A stretch of 64,000 nt of DNA from CAMCXT01 sp040403315 (lineage in GTDB: Bacteria; Bacteroidota; Bacteroidia; M30B66): NCBI GenBank assembly GCA_040403315.1, contig JBBAKX010000001.1, positions 682,001 through 746,000 on the forward strand. Reading direction: 5' to 3'. Of the stretch, positions 32,920 to 42,782 are shown piece after piece. The notes below the pieces were generated by a model. The model was not told where the DNA came from and ran no database searches. It saw nothing but the letters and a program-made list of their open reading frames with translations. The stretch's first letter is position 1, and every line of letters begins with the position of its first letter. The position numbers and the translations under genes are program-made.

Positions 32920-35736
32920 ATGACTGTTCTACAAACGGATCTTTACGATCCCCGCACCACGATCCTGATCAAGGGAGCACGTGTCCACAACTTGAAAAAT
33001 GTGGATGTCGCGATTCCCCGAAATAAACTTGTTGTAATTACTGGTTTATCAGGCTCCGGTAAATCGTCTCTAGCATTCGATACATTGTATGCCGAAGGGC
33101 AAAGAAGATATGTAGAATCGCTTAGTGCTTACGCACGTCAGTTTTTAGGCAGAATTAACAAGCCTGAAGTTGATTTAATTCAAGGGATTTCGCCCGCAGT
33201 GGCTATCGAACAGAAGGTGAATGCTACAAATCCGCGTTCAACTGTTGGTACTTCCACCGAGATCTACGATTACCTCAAGTTGCTTTTTGCGCGCATCGGA
33301 ATCACCATTTCCCCGGTATCGGGCGATGCTGTTTCAAGATCCACGCCAACTGATGTTGTAGATTATCTCAACAGCTTCGAAAAAGGCGATCGTGTGAGTT
33401 TGTTCGCCCCTTTAGCGCCCGAAAGGTTTGAGTTTCAAGCAGAGAACTTAGCAGTTTTACGCCAACTTGGATTTTCTAGAATGCGCATCAATGGTGAACT
33501 GAAGAAAATCGAAGACTGGGAGAAATCAGGTTCCCTGAAGAAAAAATCGCTCGATTTGCTTATCGACCGTCTCGCTATTGATCCAGAAAATGAGGAGAAC
33601 AACAGCCGAATGGCCGATTCAATTCAAACAGCCTTTTATGAAGGTGTGGATGAATGTATCACAGAGGTTATTCGGGCCAATGGCGAGGTGATCACCAAGA
33701 AGCTATCGAACCGTTTCGAAGCCGACGGAATGACTTTCGAAGAGCCATCAGTTCACCTGTTTAGCTTCAATAATCCTTTCGGAGCTTGCAAAACCTGCGA
33801 AGGTTTCGGAACTATCATAGGCATCGACGAAGACCTCGTGGTTCCCGACAAGAGTATGTCGGTGTATGAAGGTTGCGTGGCGCCTTGGCGTGGCGAGAAA
33901 ATGAGCGAATGGAAAGAAGCGTTCATCAAACACGCTATGAAGGTTGATTTTCCTGTGCATCGTGCCTATTATGACCTCGATGAAAAGCACAAAGACCAAC
34001 TTTGGAAAGGCACCAAGCACGCCCAAGGTATTCATGCGTTCTTCCAGCATGTTGAAGAGCAGTCTTATAAAATTCAGTACCGTGTAATGCTTTCGCGCTA
34101 CCGCGGAAAAACTACCTGCCCCGACTGCAAAGGCACGAGATTGCGTAAGGATGCCGGGTATGTGAAGGTGAACGGCAAGAATATCATTGAGCTCGTATTG
34201 ATGCCTGTGGCTAGATGCAAGGAATTCTTCGAAAATCTCGAGCTGAATGAATACCAAAACACAGTCGCCAAAAGAATCTTGATAGAGATCCGTTCTCGAC
34301 TTGGTTTTTTATGTGATGTTGGATTGGGCTATTTAACACTCAACCGATTGTCTTCGACACTTTCTGGCGGTGAAAGTCAGCGGATTAATCTCGCAACTTC
34401 GATCGGATCGAGTTTGGAAGGTTCGCTTTATGTGCTCGATGAACCATCCATTGGTTTGCACTCACGCGACACAGAACGATTAATTAGAGTGCTGAAGAAT
34501 CTTCGCGATTTGGGCAACACGGTTGTGGTTGTAGAGCACGATGAAGATATTATGCGTGCAGCTGATTTGTTGATCGATATTGGGCCGGAAGCTGGTAGAA
34601 ACGGGGGAGAAGTGGTCTTTTCTGGTGTTCATGCCGATTTGATTACAGCAGGGAAAAGTCTCACTGCAGATTATCTCACCGGTAGGAAGGTCATCCCTTT
34701 GCCAGAAAAAGTGCGCAGTTGGAAGCATGCTATTCAAATTAAAGGTGCTCGACAAAACAACCTCAAGAATATAGATGTAACCTTCCCGCTCAATGTGCTT
34801 ACCGTTATTTCGGGCGTGAGCGGCTCCGGGAAGAGTTCGTTGGTGAACAAGATTTTATATCCAGCCTTGAAGAAGCAATTCGAAGGCTACGCCGAACAAA
34901 CCGGCTTGTTTGACCGATTGGAAGGTGACTATAAGATGATTGGTTCTGTGGAGTATATCGATCAAAATCCGATCGGAAAATCTTCACGAAGCAACCCTGT
35001 TACATATGTGAAGGCTTATGATGAAATCCGTGCGCTTTACTCGGTTCAGCCTTTGGCGAAAACGCGTGGATACAAGCCATCGGTGTTCTCATTCAATGTT
35101 GAAGGCGGTCGCTGTGAAGAATGTGAAGGCGAAGGTTTTGTAAATATCTCTATGCAATTCATGGCCGACATTAAGCTGCAATGCGATGTTTGTCAAGGGA
35201 AACGCTTTAAAGATGAAATCCTCGAAATTGAATTTCAGGGTAAAAACATCTACAATATTTTAGAACTTACTGTGGATGAAGCCATTGAGTTTTTTGGGCA
35301 GCAAGCCAGCGCAACTGAAAAGCGAATTCTAGCGAAATTGCAGCCTCTGGCAGATGTAGGTTTGGGTTATGTACACTTGGGACAAGCATCTTCGACCCTT
35401 TCGGGCGGAGAAGCGCAAAGGATTAAGTTGGCATCATTCCTCACCAAAGGCTCGGCGAAAGAACATACTTTGTTTATTTTCGATGAACCTACCACTGGTT
35501 TGCATTTTCACGATATCAAACGCTTGATGGGCGCTTTCAATGCACTCATCCGTCAGGGCCACTCGCTCATTGTAATTGAGCACAACATGGATGTGATCAA
35601 GTGTGCCGATTATGTGATTGATCTTGGTCCTGATGGCGGTGAATTCGGCGGCGAAGTGGTGTTCCAAGGTACGCCAGTTGATTTGGCCAAACAAAAGAAA
35701 TCCGAAACAGGACGATATCTGAAAGAAAAGTTCTAA
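32920..35736 (+). CDS. uvrA: UvrABC excinuclease subunit A
   Basis: 938 residues, full length. UvrA finds bulky DNA lesions and loads UvrB in nucleotide excision repair. Two ABC modules: Walker A GLSGSGKSS with LAFDTLYAEGQRRYVESLSA, signature LSGGESQRINLA and Walker B YVLDEPSIGLH; and GVSGSGKSS, LSGGEAQRIKLA, FIFDEPTTGLHFHD. Zinc-binding Cys pairs are CKTCEGFG with CPDCKGTR, and CEECEGEG with CDVCQGKRF. It ends before a bidirectional terminator. Confidence 0.98.
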   Translation: MTVLQTDLYDPRTTILIKGARVHNLKNVDVAIPRNKLVVITGLSGSGKSSLAFDTLYAEGQRRYVESLSAYARQFLGRINKPEVDLIQGISPAVAIEQKVNATNPRSTVGTSTEIYDYLKLLFARIGITISPVSGDAVSRSTPTDVVDYLNSFEKGDRVSLFAPLAPERFEFQAENLAVLRQLGFSRMRINGELKKIEDWEKSGSLKKKSLDLLIDRLAIDPENEENNSRMADSIQTAFYEGVDECITEVIRANGEVITKKLSNRFEADGMTFEEPSVHLFSFNNPFGACKTCEGFGTIIGIDEDLVVPDKSMSVYEGCVAPWRGEKMSEWKEAFIKHAMKVDFPVHRAYYDLDEKHKDQLWKGTKHAQGIHAFFQHVEEQSYKIQYRVMLSRYRGKTTCPDCKGTRLRKDAGYVKVNGKNIIELVLMPVARCKEFFENLELNEYQNTVAKRILIEIRSRLGFLCDVGLGYLTLNRLSSTLSGGESQRINLATSIGSSLEGSLYVLDEPSIGLHSRDTERLIRVLKNLRDLGNTVVVVEHDEDIMRAADLLIDIGPEAGRNGGEVVFSGVHADLITAGKSLTADYLTGRKVIPLPEKVRSWKHAIQIKGARQNNLKNIDVTFPLNVLTVISGVSGSGKSSLVNKILYPALKKQFEGYAEQTGLFDRLEGDYKMIGSVEYIDQNPIGKSSRSNPVTYVKAYDEIRALYSVQPLAKTRGYKPSVFSFNVEGGRCEECEGEGFVNISMQFMADIKLQCDVCQGKRFKDEILEIEFQGKNIYNILELTVDEAIEFFGQQASATEKRILAKLQPLADVGLGYVHLGQASSTLSGGEAQRIKLASFLTKGSAKEHTLFIFDEPTTGLHFHDIKRLMGAFNALIRQGHSLIVIEHNMDVIKCADYVIDLGPDGGEFGGEVVFQGTPVDLAKQKKSETGRYLKEKF

Positions 35737-35742
35737 GGCATA

Positions 35743-35773
35743 AAAAAGGGAATTCGATGTGAATTCCCTTTTT
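35743..35773. terminator. Bidirectional terminator between uvrA and the protease gene
   Basis: AAAAAGGGAATTC (35743-35755) and GAATTCCCTTTTT (35761-35773) form a perfect 13-bp stem around a 5-base loop. Confidence 0.9.
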
Positions 35774-35792
35774 CGTTTTAGGTACAGTGAGA

Positions 35793-38018
35793 TTATCTCT
35801 CTACTATGAACTTCCTTGTGAGTTGCTGGTTTCCAGCGTTTAATTGCAATAGGTAGATTCCTGCAGGCAATTCAGAAATTTGAATTTGCTGGTTTTGCGC
35901 AGTTAGTTTACCTGTTTCGATTGTTTGTCCTGCAAAGTTCACAACCGAATAAACTGGTTGTTCGTTTAGAATTTGCTCACTCACTTTTAAGGATAATTGA
36001 GAAGTTGCAGGATTTGGATAAAGCTTCACTGCATCTGCTTGCTTCCAAAGTTCTTCGATGCCGATGGTTCCAATGCAGAAAATAATTGTGTCTGAACTAT
36101 TGAATTCTCCACCTTGACCTACCAGTTGATTCAGGTCATCATACAAAGTGAAAGATCCGGTGCCACTGTTTGGATTTACCATGCCATCACCGTATGAATC
36201 GCGAACGATCAAGCGATAACAACCATTCGGAAGACAGAAGTTGTAGGTGCTTGTTCCTGCAGGAAGAGATCCAACTGCAAGTTCTCTCACTAAAGTATTG
36301 GTTGAAGTATTTCTAAGGATAAAGCTCGTTTCTTCAGGATAATCGTCAGAAACAATTACAAAGTTATAAGAAGTGCCTTCGCGGAGATTTACAGTAGTTT
36401 GAGCACTGTTATTTCCTGGGAATTCATCTGCAACGCCATTTGGATTCGAAATCGTTGCATTGAAAATTTGGTTATTTCCGAACGTTCCATTCAACACAGG
36501 TAAATTGATTGTTTCAGTTTGGTTTGTTGCCAAAGAGCCAGTCCAATTGAAGGTTTGAAGATTGCCAGTGAAACCGTAGCTTAATTCGAGTGACGTAAGC
36601 GTGGCTACACCTGAATTTCTGATGATAACACTTGGTGTAATCGTTTGGGTATTGCAATATTCGGCCACAGGTGTAACGATCGTTTGCAAACGAGCATCCA
36701 CTTGAAATTGAGGAATCGAAGCTTCAATTCCATCAACCGATGCAAGGTCGCTTCCAGAAGGATCGAGCCAATCGCGGAGTCTTGCATTGGCTTGGTTTCC
36801 AGTCCAACTTGTTACGAAACGACCATAATAATCGTCGATGTTGTTGTTACAATTCGCGGTTCCACCGTACAATTGACCAATAATTTGTTTGTTCTCGTTG
36901 AAAAGTGGAGATCCTGATGATCCTGGTTCTGTGGTGCCATCTTCCCAATTCAGAATGTGCCAGCAATCAGCACCTCCAAAGTCAGCAATTTCTGAATCGT
37001 CTTCATCGAAGGAAATCTTCATTACATCGGTATCAGGATGGTGAATAGAAACCGAGTTCGGCGGTGGAACATTTTGGCGGTTCCATCCCGCAAGGAATGC
37101 ATTGTATTCGGCAGGAATATCGGTATCTAGTTCAACCAAGCAAACGTCTGAACCTCCATTAGTAGCGCGAACTGTGCAACCTTGAACAGCATTGTCTAGA
37201 TTCCAGTCTTGCGTTGGAGAGCAGGTTGGACTTTTATAATTGAACACAAATATATCGTTAGTGCCAGGCCCACAATGGTCGGCAGTTAAAACGTAAGGAG
37301 TGCCATCGTTCGCTGTATTGTTGATAGCTGCACCAGAGCAGTAACGTGTTCCGTTGCCAGTGAGCAATAAAACCACCGAACGAATCTGTGCTTCCCAAGG
37401 GTTTCCTTCTGGACAAACCACATTGTTATTGCAGCTTCCTGATCCACCAAAATCTTTGGCATCCTTAGTGAAACTGCGGTAGCCATGAATAACATAGCTG
37501 ATTTCTAGTTCTGGATTTTCTTTAACCAATGAAGGGGCATAATATTCAACGATTATTTTATCTCCTGCGATAGGAAGAATTGCAAACCCACCATTTTTGT
37601 TTTCGTTTGCCTCTGTGAATGCACCTTTAACGGTTTCTCCGTTTGGCGTGTAAACAAAAAGCTTTGAAGATGCAGGTAAGTTGAAGCGGCTGAAAATGAG
37701 GTTCAAACTTTTAGCGCCTTCAGATTCGATAACCAAGCGCCAGATTCGGTCGCCATTGTTTAAGGTGTTCCACTGGCCGTGTGTGTTGATGTTGATGTTT
37801 ACCAGAACATCTTTGCCAAAGCGGAAACTTTTGTCGCCTTGTGCTTGCCATTGTTCGTCTTCAGCAAGCAATACATCCTCATTAATGGGTGAAAGTCTGA
37901 AAACTGGAGCTTTCTCAATGCCTGTTTTTAATCCAAAAGGCCTTCCTCCGATTGAAGGTTGTGCCACTATGATCTGTCCCAGCAATATGCTGAGCAGCAG
38001 GCCAAAAAATCTTTTCAT
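35793..38018 (-). CDS. Secreted trypsin-like serine protease (lysyl-endopeptidase-like) with T9SS tail
   Basis: 741 residues. Signal peptide (1-20), a propeptide-like beta region to about 190, then an S1-type protease domain. The triad is His248 (VLTADHCGPG), Asp291 (GGSDVCLVELD) and Ser368 (EPGSSGSPLF). The Cys-rich SGSCNNNVVCPEGNPW entry to the domain and GWNRQNVPPPNSVSIHHPDTDVM resemble bacterial lysyl endopeptidases, though Lys specificity cannot be confirmed by eye. Around 430-660 are CARDB-like and Ig-like modules. VKLYPNPATSQLSL ... GIYLLQLNAGNQQ ... RKFIVER is the T9SS sorting domain. It is exported as an extracellular protease. Confidence 0.9.
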   Translation of the reverse strand: MKRFFGLLLSILLGQIIVAQPSIGGRPFGLKTGIEKAPVFRLSPINEDVLLAEDEQWQAQGDKSFRFGKDVLVNININTHGQWNTLNNGDRIWRLVIESEGAKSLNLIFSRFNLPASSKLFVYTPNGETVKGAFTEANENKNGGFAILPIAGDKIIVEYYAPSLVKENPELEISYVIHGYRSFTKDAKDFGGSGSCNNNVVCPEGNPWEAQIRSVVLLLTGNGTRYCSGAAINNTANDGTPYVLTADHCGPGTNDIFVFNYKSPTCSPTQDWNLDNAVQGCTVRATNGGSDVCLVELDTDIPAEYNAFLAGWNRQNVPPPNSVSIHHPDTDVMKISFDEDDSEIADFGGADCWHILNWEDGTTEPGSSGSPLFNENKQIIGQLYGGTANCNNNIDDYYGRFVTSWTGNQANARLRDWLDPSGSDLASVDGIEASIPQFQVDARLQTIVTPVAEYCNTQTITPSVIIRNSGVATLTSLELSYGFTGNLQTFNWTGSLATNQTETINLPVLNGTFGNNQIFNATISNPNGVADEFPGNNSAQTTVNLREGTSYNFVIVSDDYPEETSFILRNTSTNTLVRELAVGSLPAGTSTYNFCLPNGCYRLIVRDSYGDGMVNPNSGTGSFTLYDDLNQLVGQGGEFNSSDTIIFCIGTIGIEELWKQADAVKLYPNPATSQLSLKVSEQILNEQPVYSVVNFAGQTIETGKLTAQNQQIQISELPAGIYLLQLNAGNQQLTRKFIVER

Positions 38019-38048
38019 GATGGTTGTTTTTGTTCGTGATAGTTACGC

Positions 38049-38056
38049 CAAAAGTA
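38049..38056 (-). promoter_or_regulatory. Candidate -7 element of the protease gene
   Basis: Leftward TACTTTTG matches TAnnTTTG, 30 bases before the protease ATG at 38018. No matching -33 TTG was found. Confidence 0.4.
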
Positions 38057-38145
38057 ATGGAATATCTTTAAAATTGTTTATTTACAAACAGTTGTAGATA
38101 ACTGTGATGCTGAATTTTAACGGTAAAACAAACCAACGGCTTCAC

Positions 38146-38153
38146 TATTTTTG
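38146..38153 (+). promoter_or_regulatory. Candidate -7 element of hisS, predicting a leaderless mRNA
   Basis: TATTTTTG fits TAnnTTTG and ends only 6 bases before the ATG at 38160, so the start codon would be at or within a base or two of the mRNA 5' end. The -33 TTG is not evident. Confidence 0.45.
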
Positions 38154-38159
38154 CGGCGC

Positions 38160-39533
38160 ATGAAACCTTCACTTCCCAAAGGAACCCGCGATTTTTCGCC
38201 GCTTGAATCGGCACGTCGTCGTTACATTTTTGAAATCATCCGCAAGCAGTTCGAGCTTTTCGGCTATCAGTCGCTCGAAACTCCAGCCATGGAAAACCTA
38301 TCTACACTCACCGGAAAATATGGTGAAGAGGGCGATCGGTTGATTTTCAAAATTCTCAATTCGGGCGATTTTCTTAAAGAAGTGCGTGAGCAAAATGCCA
38401 ATCTTGAAACGCCCAATGCTGTTCTTCCGCTGCTCAGCGAGAAGGCTTTGCGCTACGATCTTACGGTTCCATTTGCACGTTATGTGGCTATGAACCGCGA
38501 CAAGTTGGCTTTCCCGTTTCGCCGTTATCAGATGCAACCGGTTTGGCGTGCCGATCGTCCGCAGAAAGGGCGTTACCGTGAGTTTTGGCAATGCGATGCC
38601 GACGTGGTTGGCAGTGCTTCCTTGATTAACGAAGCCGAACTGATTCAGATTTACGATCGGGTGTTTCATGCGCTTGGTTTGCCAGTAAATATTCTGATCA
38701 ATAACCGCAAAGTGCTCACTGGAGTGGCGGAAGTGGCAGAAGTTCCAGATTTGATTGTCGACATCACAGTTGCGCTAGATAAGCTCGATAAAATTGGTTT
38801 GGAGAAGGTGGAAGAAGAGATGCGCACGAAAGGAGTTCCTGATGAATCGATTGTGAAAATTCGTCCGCTCGCATCTATGCAAGGCAGCAATGCAGAAAAG
38901 CTCGATTTCTTAGCCGATTTCCTTTCTTCAAGCGAAACTGGAAAGCAAGGGGTTGCCGAATTGCGCCAATTGCTGGGTTATTTCGAAGGAAACAACGCAC
39001 TTAAACTGGAAGGTGCAGAACTTCACCTCGATTTGAGTCTCGCCCGTGGATTGAACTATTACACCGGAACCATCCTCGAAGTGAAAGCGCGAAACATTGC
39101 TTTTGGAAGCATCGGTGGTGGAGGGCGATACGACGATCTCACTGGGATTTTCGGATTGCCTAACTTGCCTGGTGTAGGGATTTCTTTTGGAGCAGATCGG
39201 ATTTACGACATCTTGTTGGATGCAGGATTGTTTCCTCAAGACGCCATCACTGGAACAGAAATTTTGATCGCATCTTTTTCTATTGAGGAAGAAGGCCCAT
39301 GCTTGGGATTGTTGCAATTACTCAGGAATTCGGATATCTCAGCAGAAATTTACCCAGAACCAACCAAACTCAAGAAGCAATTCGAATACGCTGAGAAAAA
39401 GGGAATTCCTTATTTAATGATCTACGGAAAGAGTGAAGTAGATGCCGGAATGGTGAACTTGAAAGAGCTTTCGAGCGGTCGCCAAATCAGTATTCCAGTG
39501 AATGATCTTCTGAATTTCCGATCTCATTTTTGA
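38160..39533 (+). CDS. hisS: Histidyl-tRNA synthetase
   Basis: 457 residues from ATG 38160; a TTG three codons earlier is unlikely. The class II synthetase motifs are present: KPSLPKGTRDFSP, RYDLTVPFARYVAMN (motif 2 region), FRRYQMQPVWRADRPQKGRYREF, LARGLNYYTGTILEV, and GGRYDDL with GVGISFGADRIYD (motif 3). It charges tRNA-His. hutH follows 57 bases later on the same strand, so the two histidine-related genes may be co-transcribed. Confidence 0.97.
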   Translation: MKPSLPKGTRDFSPLESARRRYIFEIIRKQFELFGYQSLETPAMENLSTLTGKYGEEGDRLIFKILNSGDFLKEVREQNANLETPNAVLPLLSEKALRYDLTVPFARYVAMNRDKLAFPFRRYQMQPVWRADRPQKGRYREFWQCDADVVGSASLINEAELIQIYDRVFHALGLPVNILINNRKVLTGVAEVAEVPDLIVDITVALDKLDKIGLEKVEEEMRTKGVPDESIVKIRPLASMQGSNAEKLDFLADFLSSSETGKQGVAELRQLLGYFEGNNALKLEGAELHLDLSLARGLNYYTGTILEVKARNIAFGSIGGGGRYDDLTGIFGLPNLPGVGISFGADRIYDILLDAGLFPQDAITGTEILIASFSIEEEGPCLGLLQLLRNSDISAEIYPEPTKLKKQFEYAEKKGIPYLMIYGKSEVDAGMVNLKELSSGRQISIPVNDLLNFRSHF

Positions 39534-39590
39534 TCATCGTTGCAAGAACTGCAGGATTTTTCCCATTTTCACGCTCCCAAAATCACTAGC

Positions 39591-41087
39591 ATGTCGACCT
39601 ATATTATCGGCCCATCACCGATTTCCCCGTTTGATGTAGCCCACCATGTGGCTTCAGGAACGAAACTCTCTTTGTCTGACCAAGCCATCCAAAATATTGA
39701 ACGTTGTCGTCGTTATCTCGATGTAACTATTCATGATCTTGAAGCGCCTGTGTATGGCATCAATACAGGCTTTGGGGCACTTTGCAATGTGAAGATCGAC
39801 GATGATCAGCTTTCTGATCTTCAACGTAACCTGATCATGTCGCATGCTTGCGGAACTGGCGATGCAGTGTCTCCTGAAATTGTGAAAACGATGTTGTTCC
39901 TGAAGGTTCAAGCGCTTTCGTATGGGTATTCGGGCGTGCAATTGGCCACAGTCCAGCGCTTGATCGATTTCTACAACAACGACATTCTGCCAGTGGTTTA
40001 CGAACAAGGCTCTTTGGGCGCTTCAGGCGATTTGGCGCCACTTGCTCACCTGTGTTTGCCTTTGTTGGGAATGGGTGAAGTTTGGGTGAATGGTATTCGT
40101 CAAGAAGCTTCAACGGTTCTCGAAACCATGGGCTGGGAACCAATTGTTCCTGCATCGAAGGAAGGTTTGGCATTGTTAAATGGAACGCAATTCATGGCTG
40201 CTTTTGGCGTACAATTGCTCTCGAAAAGTACAGCATTGTTCGATTGGGCAGTGGCCATCATGGCACTTTCGCTTGAAGCGTATGATGGTCGGGTTGAGCC
40301 TTTCCACCCCAACTTGCATCAGATTCGTCCGCATCCCGGACAAATCAAAGTGGCCGAATTGGTTCGCCAATGGATAGATGGAAGCGAAATTGCCTCACAG
40401 CATAAAGTACAAGTACAAGATCCATATTCCTTCCGTTGTACACCTCAGGTTTTAGGTGCTTCTAGGGATGTATGGACCCATGTAAACGACGTTTTTACTC
40501 GAGAAATCAACTCGGTAACCGATAATCCCAATGTTTTTCCCGACGATGATCTGATTCTTTCTGGTGGGAATTTCCATGGCCAACCACTGGCGATGGCGCT
40601 TGACTACTTGTGCTTATCTATCCACGAAGTGGGCAGCATTTCTGAACGCAGAACCTACCAGCTCATTTCAGGGAAACGTGGACTGCCGCACTTTTTGGCC
40701 GCAAACGCTGGATTGCATTCAGGTTTGATGATTCCGCAATATACCGCCGCATCCTTGGTGAGCCAGAACAAACAGCTGTGTACCCCGGCTTCGGCAGATA
40801 CGATTGATTCATCGGCTGGACAAGAAGACCATGTTTCGATGGGTGCAAATGCCGCTACGAAAGCTTGGCGCGTGCTGAAGAATCTCGAGAATATCTTAGC
40901 GATCGAGTTGCTCAATGCAAGTCAGGGATTGGAATTCAGAAGGCCATTGAAAACTTCGCCAGCATTGGAAAAACTGATGGAGTCTTACCGCAAAGTGGTT
41001 CCATTTGTTGATGAAGACCGAATTTTATCGAAAGACATCCAGCAATCTGCTTGGTTTATCAAGTCTTACCGATTGGAAGAGGCGTAA
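39591..41087 (+). CDS. hutH: Histidine ammonia-lyase
   Basis: 498 residues from ATG 39591. The MIO cofactor forms from Ala144-Ser145-Gly146 (GSLGASGDLAPLAH). Other active-site features are Tyr55 (VYGINTGFG), LALLNGTQFM, VQDPYSFRCTPQV and SAGQEDHVSMG. The specificity pair Ser84-His85 (IMSHACG) is the HAL type; known tyrosine and phenylalanine lyases have His-Leu or Phe-Leu. So urocanate formation from histidine is expected. No hutU, hutI or hutG lies nearby. The last 22 bases overlap the 3' end of the convergent membrane-protein gene. Confidence 0.95.
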   Translation: MSTYIIGPSPISPFDVAHHVASGTKLSLSDQAIQNIERCRRYLDVTIHDLEAPVYGINTGFGALCNVKIDDDQLSDLQRNLIMSHACGTGDAVSPEIVKTMLFLKVQALSYGYSGVQLATVQRLIDFYNNDILPVVYEQGSLGASGDLAPLAHLCLPLLGMGEVWVNGIRQEASTVLETMGWEPIVPASKEGLALLNGTQFMAAFGVQLLSKSTALFDWAVAIMALSLEAYDGRVEPFHPNLHQIRPHPGQIKVAELVRQWIDGSEIASQHKVQVQDPYSFRCTPQVLGASRDVWTHVNDVFTREINSVTDNPNVFPDDDLILSGGNFHGQPLAMALDYLCLSIHEVGSISERRTYQLISGKRGLPHFLAANAGLHSGLMIPQYTAASLVSQNKQLCTPASADTIDSSAGQEDHVSMGANAATKAWRVLKNLENILAIELLNASQGLEFRRPLKTSPALEKLMESYRKVVPFVDEDRILSKDIQQSAWFIKSYRLEEA

Positions 41088-41734
41088 CGAAAACGCTCCA
41101 AAATTTCTTTTGCTTCTTCATCGTTGGGCGCAATTTTCAACCATTGTTCGATGTTCCAAGCGGCAGAATCAGGTTTTTGAAGGGCTTCATATACGATGGC
41201 AGAATTTACGAATGCCAATCTTTCCTCGGGAAATTCCTCTTTCACTTCGTTGAGTAGATTCAACGCATTTCGGTAATCATTTTTTTGATAAGCATCCATC
41301 GATGCAGTGAGTATTTCAACCCGCTTTTCTTCCTGAAACGATGCAAATGCGTACCATGCAGCCAACAATCCTATTGGAAACAATATTGCAACTAACGCAG
41401 GTTTGATCAGTAACGCTGATTTACGGTGAGGATTTTCATCCATCAATTTTCTGTAATCCCGATAAGGAATAGCTCCGATTATTATAGCTAAAGAAATGTG
41501 CAAAGCGCCCACCCAATCGTCGTATTCTTTTGGAACGCAGATGTAAATGGCTAATACTACAAGCAGCAATGGTATTCCTATGATTGCCGTGTATCGGGCT
41601 TTTTTTGGAAGGGCCATTCTGTTGAAATTCATCCACATTAAAATGAAACCTGGCAAAAGAAGGCAGAAGTACGAAATCACGCCGATGTAAAGCGGATTCC
41701 AAAACGACAATCGTGGCTTGCTTTGATCCATCAT
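41066..41734 (-). CDS. Membrane protein with TPR-like C-terminal region, last gene of B12 operon
   Basis: 222 residues. Four hydrophobic helices (about 14-36, 47-66, 76-90 and 110-130) are followed by a soluble tail with a TPR-like pattern: AYQKNDYRNALNLLNEVKEEFPEE, then NSAIVYEALQKPDSAAWNIEQWLKIAPND. No family was recognised. It starts 4 bases after the BtuG-like gene stop, so it is co-transcribed with the B12 genes. Its 3' end overlaps hutH by 22 bases tail-to-tail. A role in B12 uptake is guilt by association only. Confidence 0.75.
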   Translation of the reverse strand: MMDQSKPRLSFWNPLYIGVISYFCLLLPGFILMWMNFNRMALPKKARYTAIIGIPLLLVVLAIYICVPKEYDDWVGALHISLAIIIGAIPYRDYRKLMDENPHRKSALLIKPALVAILFPIGLLAAWYAFASFQEEKRVEILTASMDAYQKNDYRNALNLLNEVKEEFPEERLAFVNSAIVYEALQKPDSAAWNIEQWLKIAPNDEEAKEILERFRYASSNR

Positions 41735-41738
41735 AGGA

Positions 41739-42782
41739 TCAGTAAAAGTAGAAACTACATGGGATTACACCGACATCCCAACTGCCAATTTCGATTTTCT
41801 GTTGGTTGTAGCGGTACACTTTGCCTTTCTGCACGTAGTCGCGCGCGTCGCTCACCCAAACAGATTCATCATCTTGGTGAATTCCAAGACCGTAGAACAC
41901 TCTTCCATTGGCCGCAATCCAAGCGCTGACAGGCAAAGTTGTAGATTGGATATTCATTTTGTAAACGCCATTGAGCAAGAAATACAGTTCACTTCCAGCT
42001 ACATTGGTTTGCAATCTAGTGGGATGATCTGTTGCAAAAGGCATCGTGAATGTTTGCAAAACCGTTCGCGTTTCTGGATCTACTTTCACTAAAATTCCCG
42101 GCGTTTCTGCTGGCGGAATTTCGCCTTCACACAACACCCAAAGCCTCCCAGACAAATCCTTACGAATACTTCTTGGTTTATCTCCAACTTGAACAGAATC
42201 AATAATTTGATCGGTATTAGGATCGATCACAAACAACTTGTCTAAATCGGTATTGCACACCCAAACCAAACCATTGTGAAGCAAAAGTTCTTCTGTCCAG
42301 CCGCGGGTTTCTATCGATCCTGAAACTGTTCCGCTAGATACATTGATCACGTGAATTCGATCAGCGTAAAGATCTGTCGCATACACTTTTCCGGGCTTGG
42401 ATTCCAGCAAATATCTAGGCGATTGAAGTCCTTCGATGGGCGCAATTGCAGTGGCCGTTTTTGGATCGATACGCTCAATCTTTTGTGAGTTGTTTACGAC
42501 TAGCCAAATTTTCCCGTCGATCATTGCTGCACTTTGGAGCACATCTCCTATTGGTCGGTTGTTGGCAGGTGCAAAAATATCTTCTTGTATTTCGCTGGTT
42601 GTGAGTTTAATGTGCGACAAAGACGCATTTCCCCACTGGAAAGTTCCTTCGTTGAGTACAAAAGCTGCATGTCCTTCTTCAACAGGCACTTCGGGCTCTG
42701 GTTTGGGCTCATCGTCATTGCATCCAACAACCGAAAATACCATCAGCGACAGCAAGAAATACTTTAGAATCCTTTCACACAT
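41739..42782 (-). CDS. BtuG-like beta-propeller lipoprotein (DUF5074/YncE-like), probable B12-binding surface protein
   Basis: 347 residues. Lipobox VFSVVGC (Cys21), then an acidic-proline linker and FVLNEGTFQWGNASLS, the DUF5074-like entry. YVTN/YncE-type blades follow: KIERIDPKTATAIAPIEGLQ, GKVYATDLYADRIHVINV, GLVWVCNTDLDKLFVIDPNTDQII. In Bacteroides, BtuG proteins of this architecture bind cobalamin on the cell surface and hand it to BtuB. Here the gene lies in an operon headed by a cobalamin riboswitch and a BtuB-like receptor, which supports that role. The start overlaps the previous gene by 19 bases. Confidence 0.85.
   Translation of the reverse strand: MCERILKYFLLSLMVFSVVGCNDDEPKPEPEVPVEEGHAAFVLNEGTFQWGNASLSHIKLTTSEIQEDIFAPANNRPIGDVLQSAAMIDGKIWLVVNNSQKIERIDPKTATAIAPIEGLQSPRYLLESKPGKVYATDLYADRIHVINVSSGTVSGSIETRGWTEELLLHNGLVWVCNTDLDKLFVIDPNTDQIIDSVQVGDKPRSIRKDLSGRLWVLCEGEIPPAETPGILVKVDPETRTVLQTFTMPFATDHPTRLQTNVAGSELYFLLNGVYKMNIQSTTLPVSAWIAANGRVFYGLGIHQDDESVWVSDARDYVQKGKVYRYNQQKIEIGSWDVGVIPCSFYFY

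Noticed and set aside
40082..40377. Short open frames in and against hutH
   Set aside because: Shadows inside a well-conserved MIO enzyme gene.
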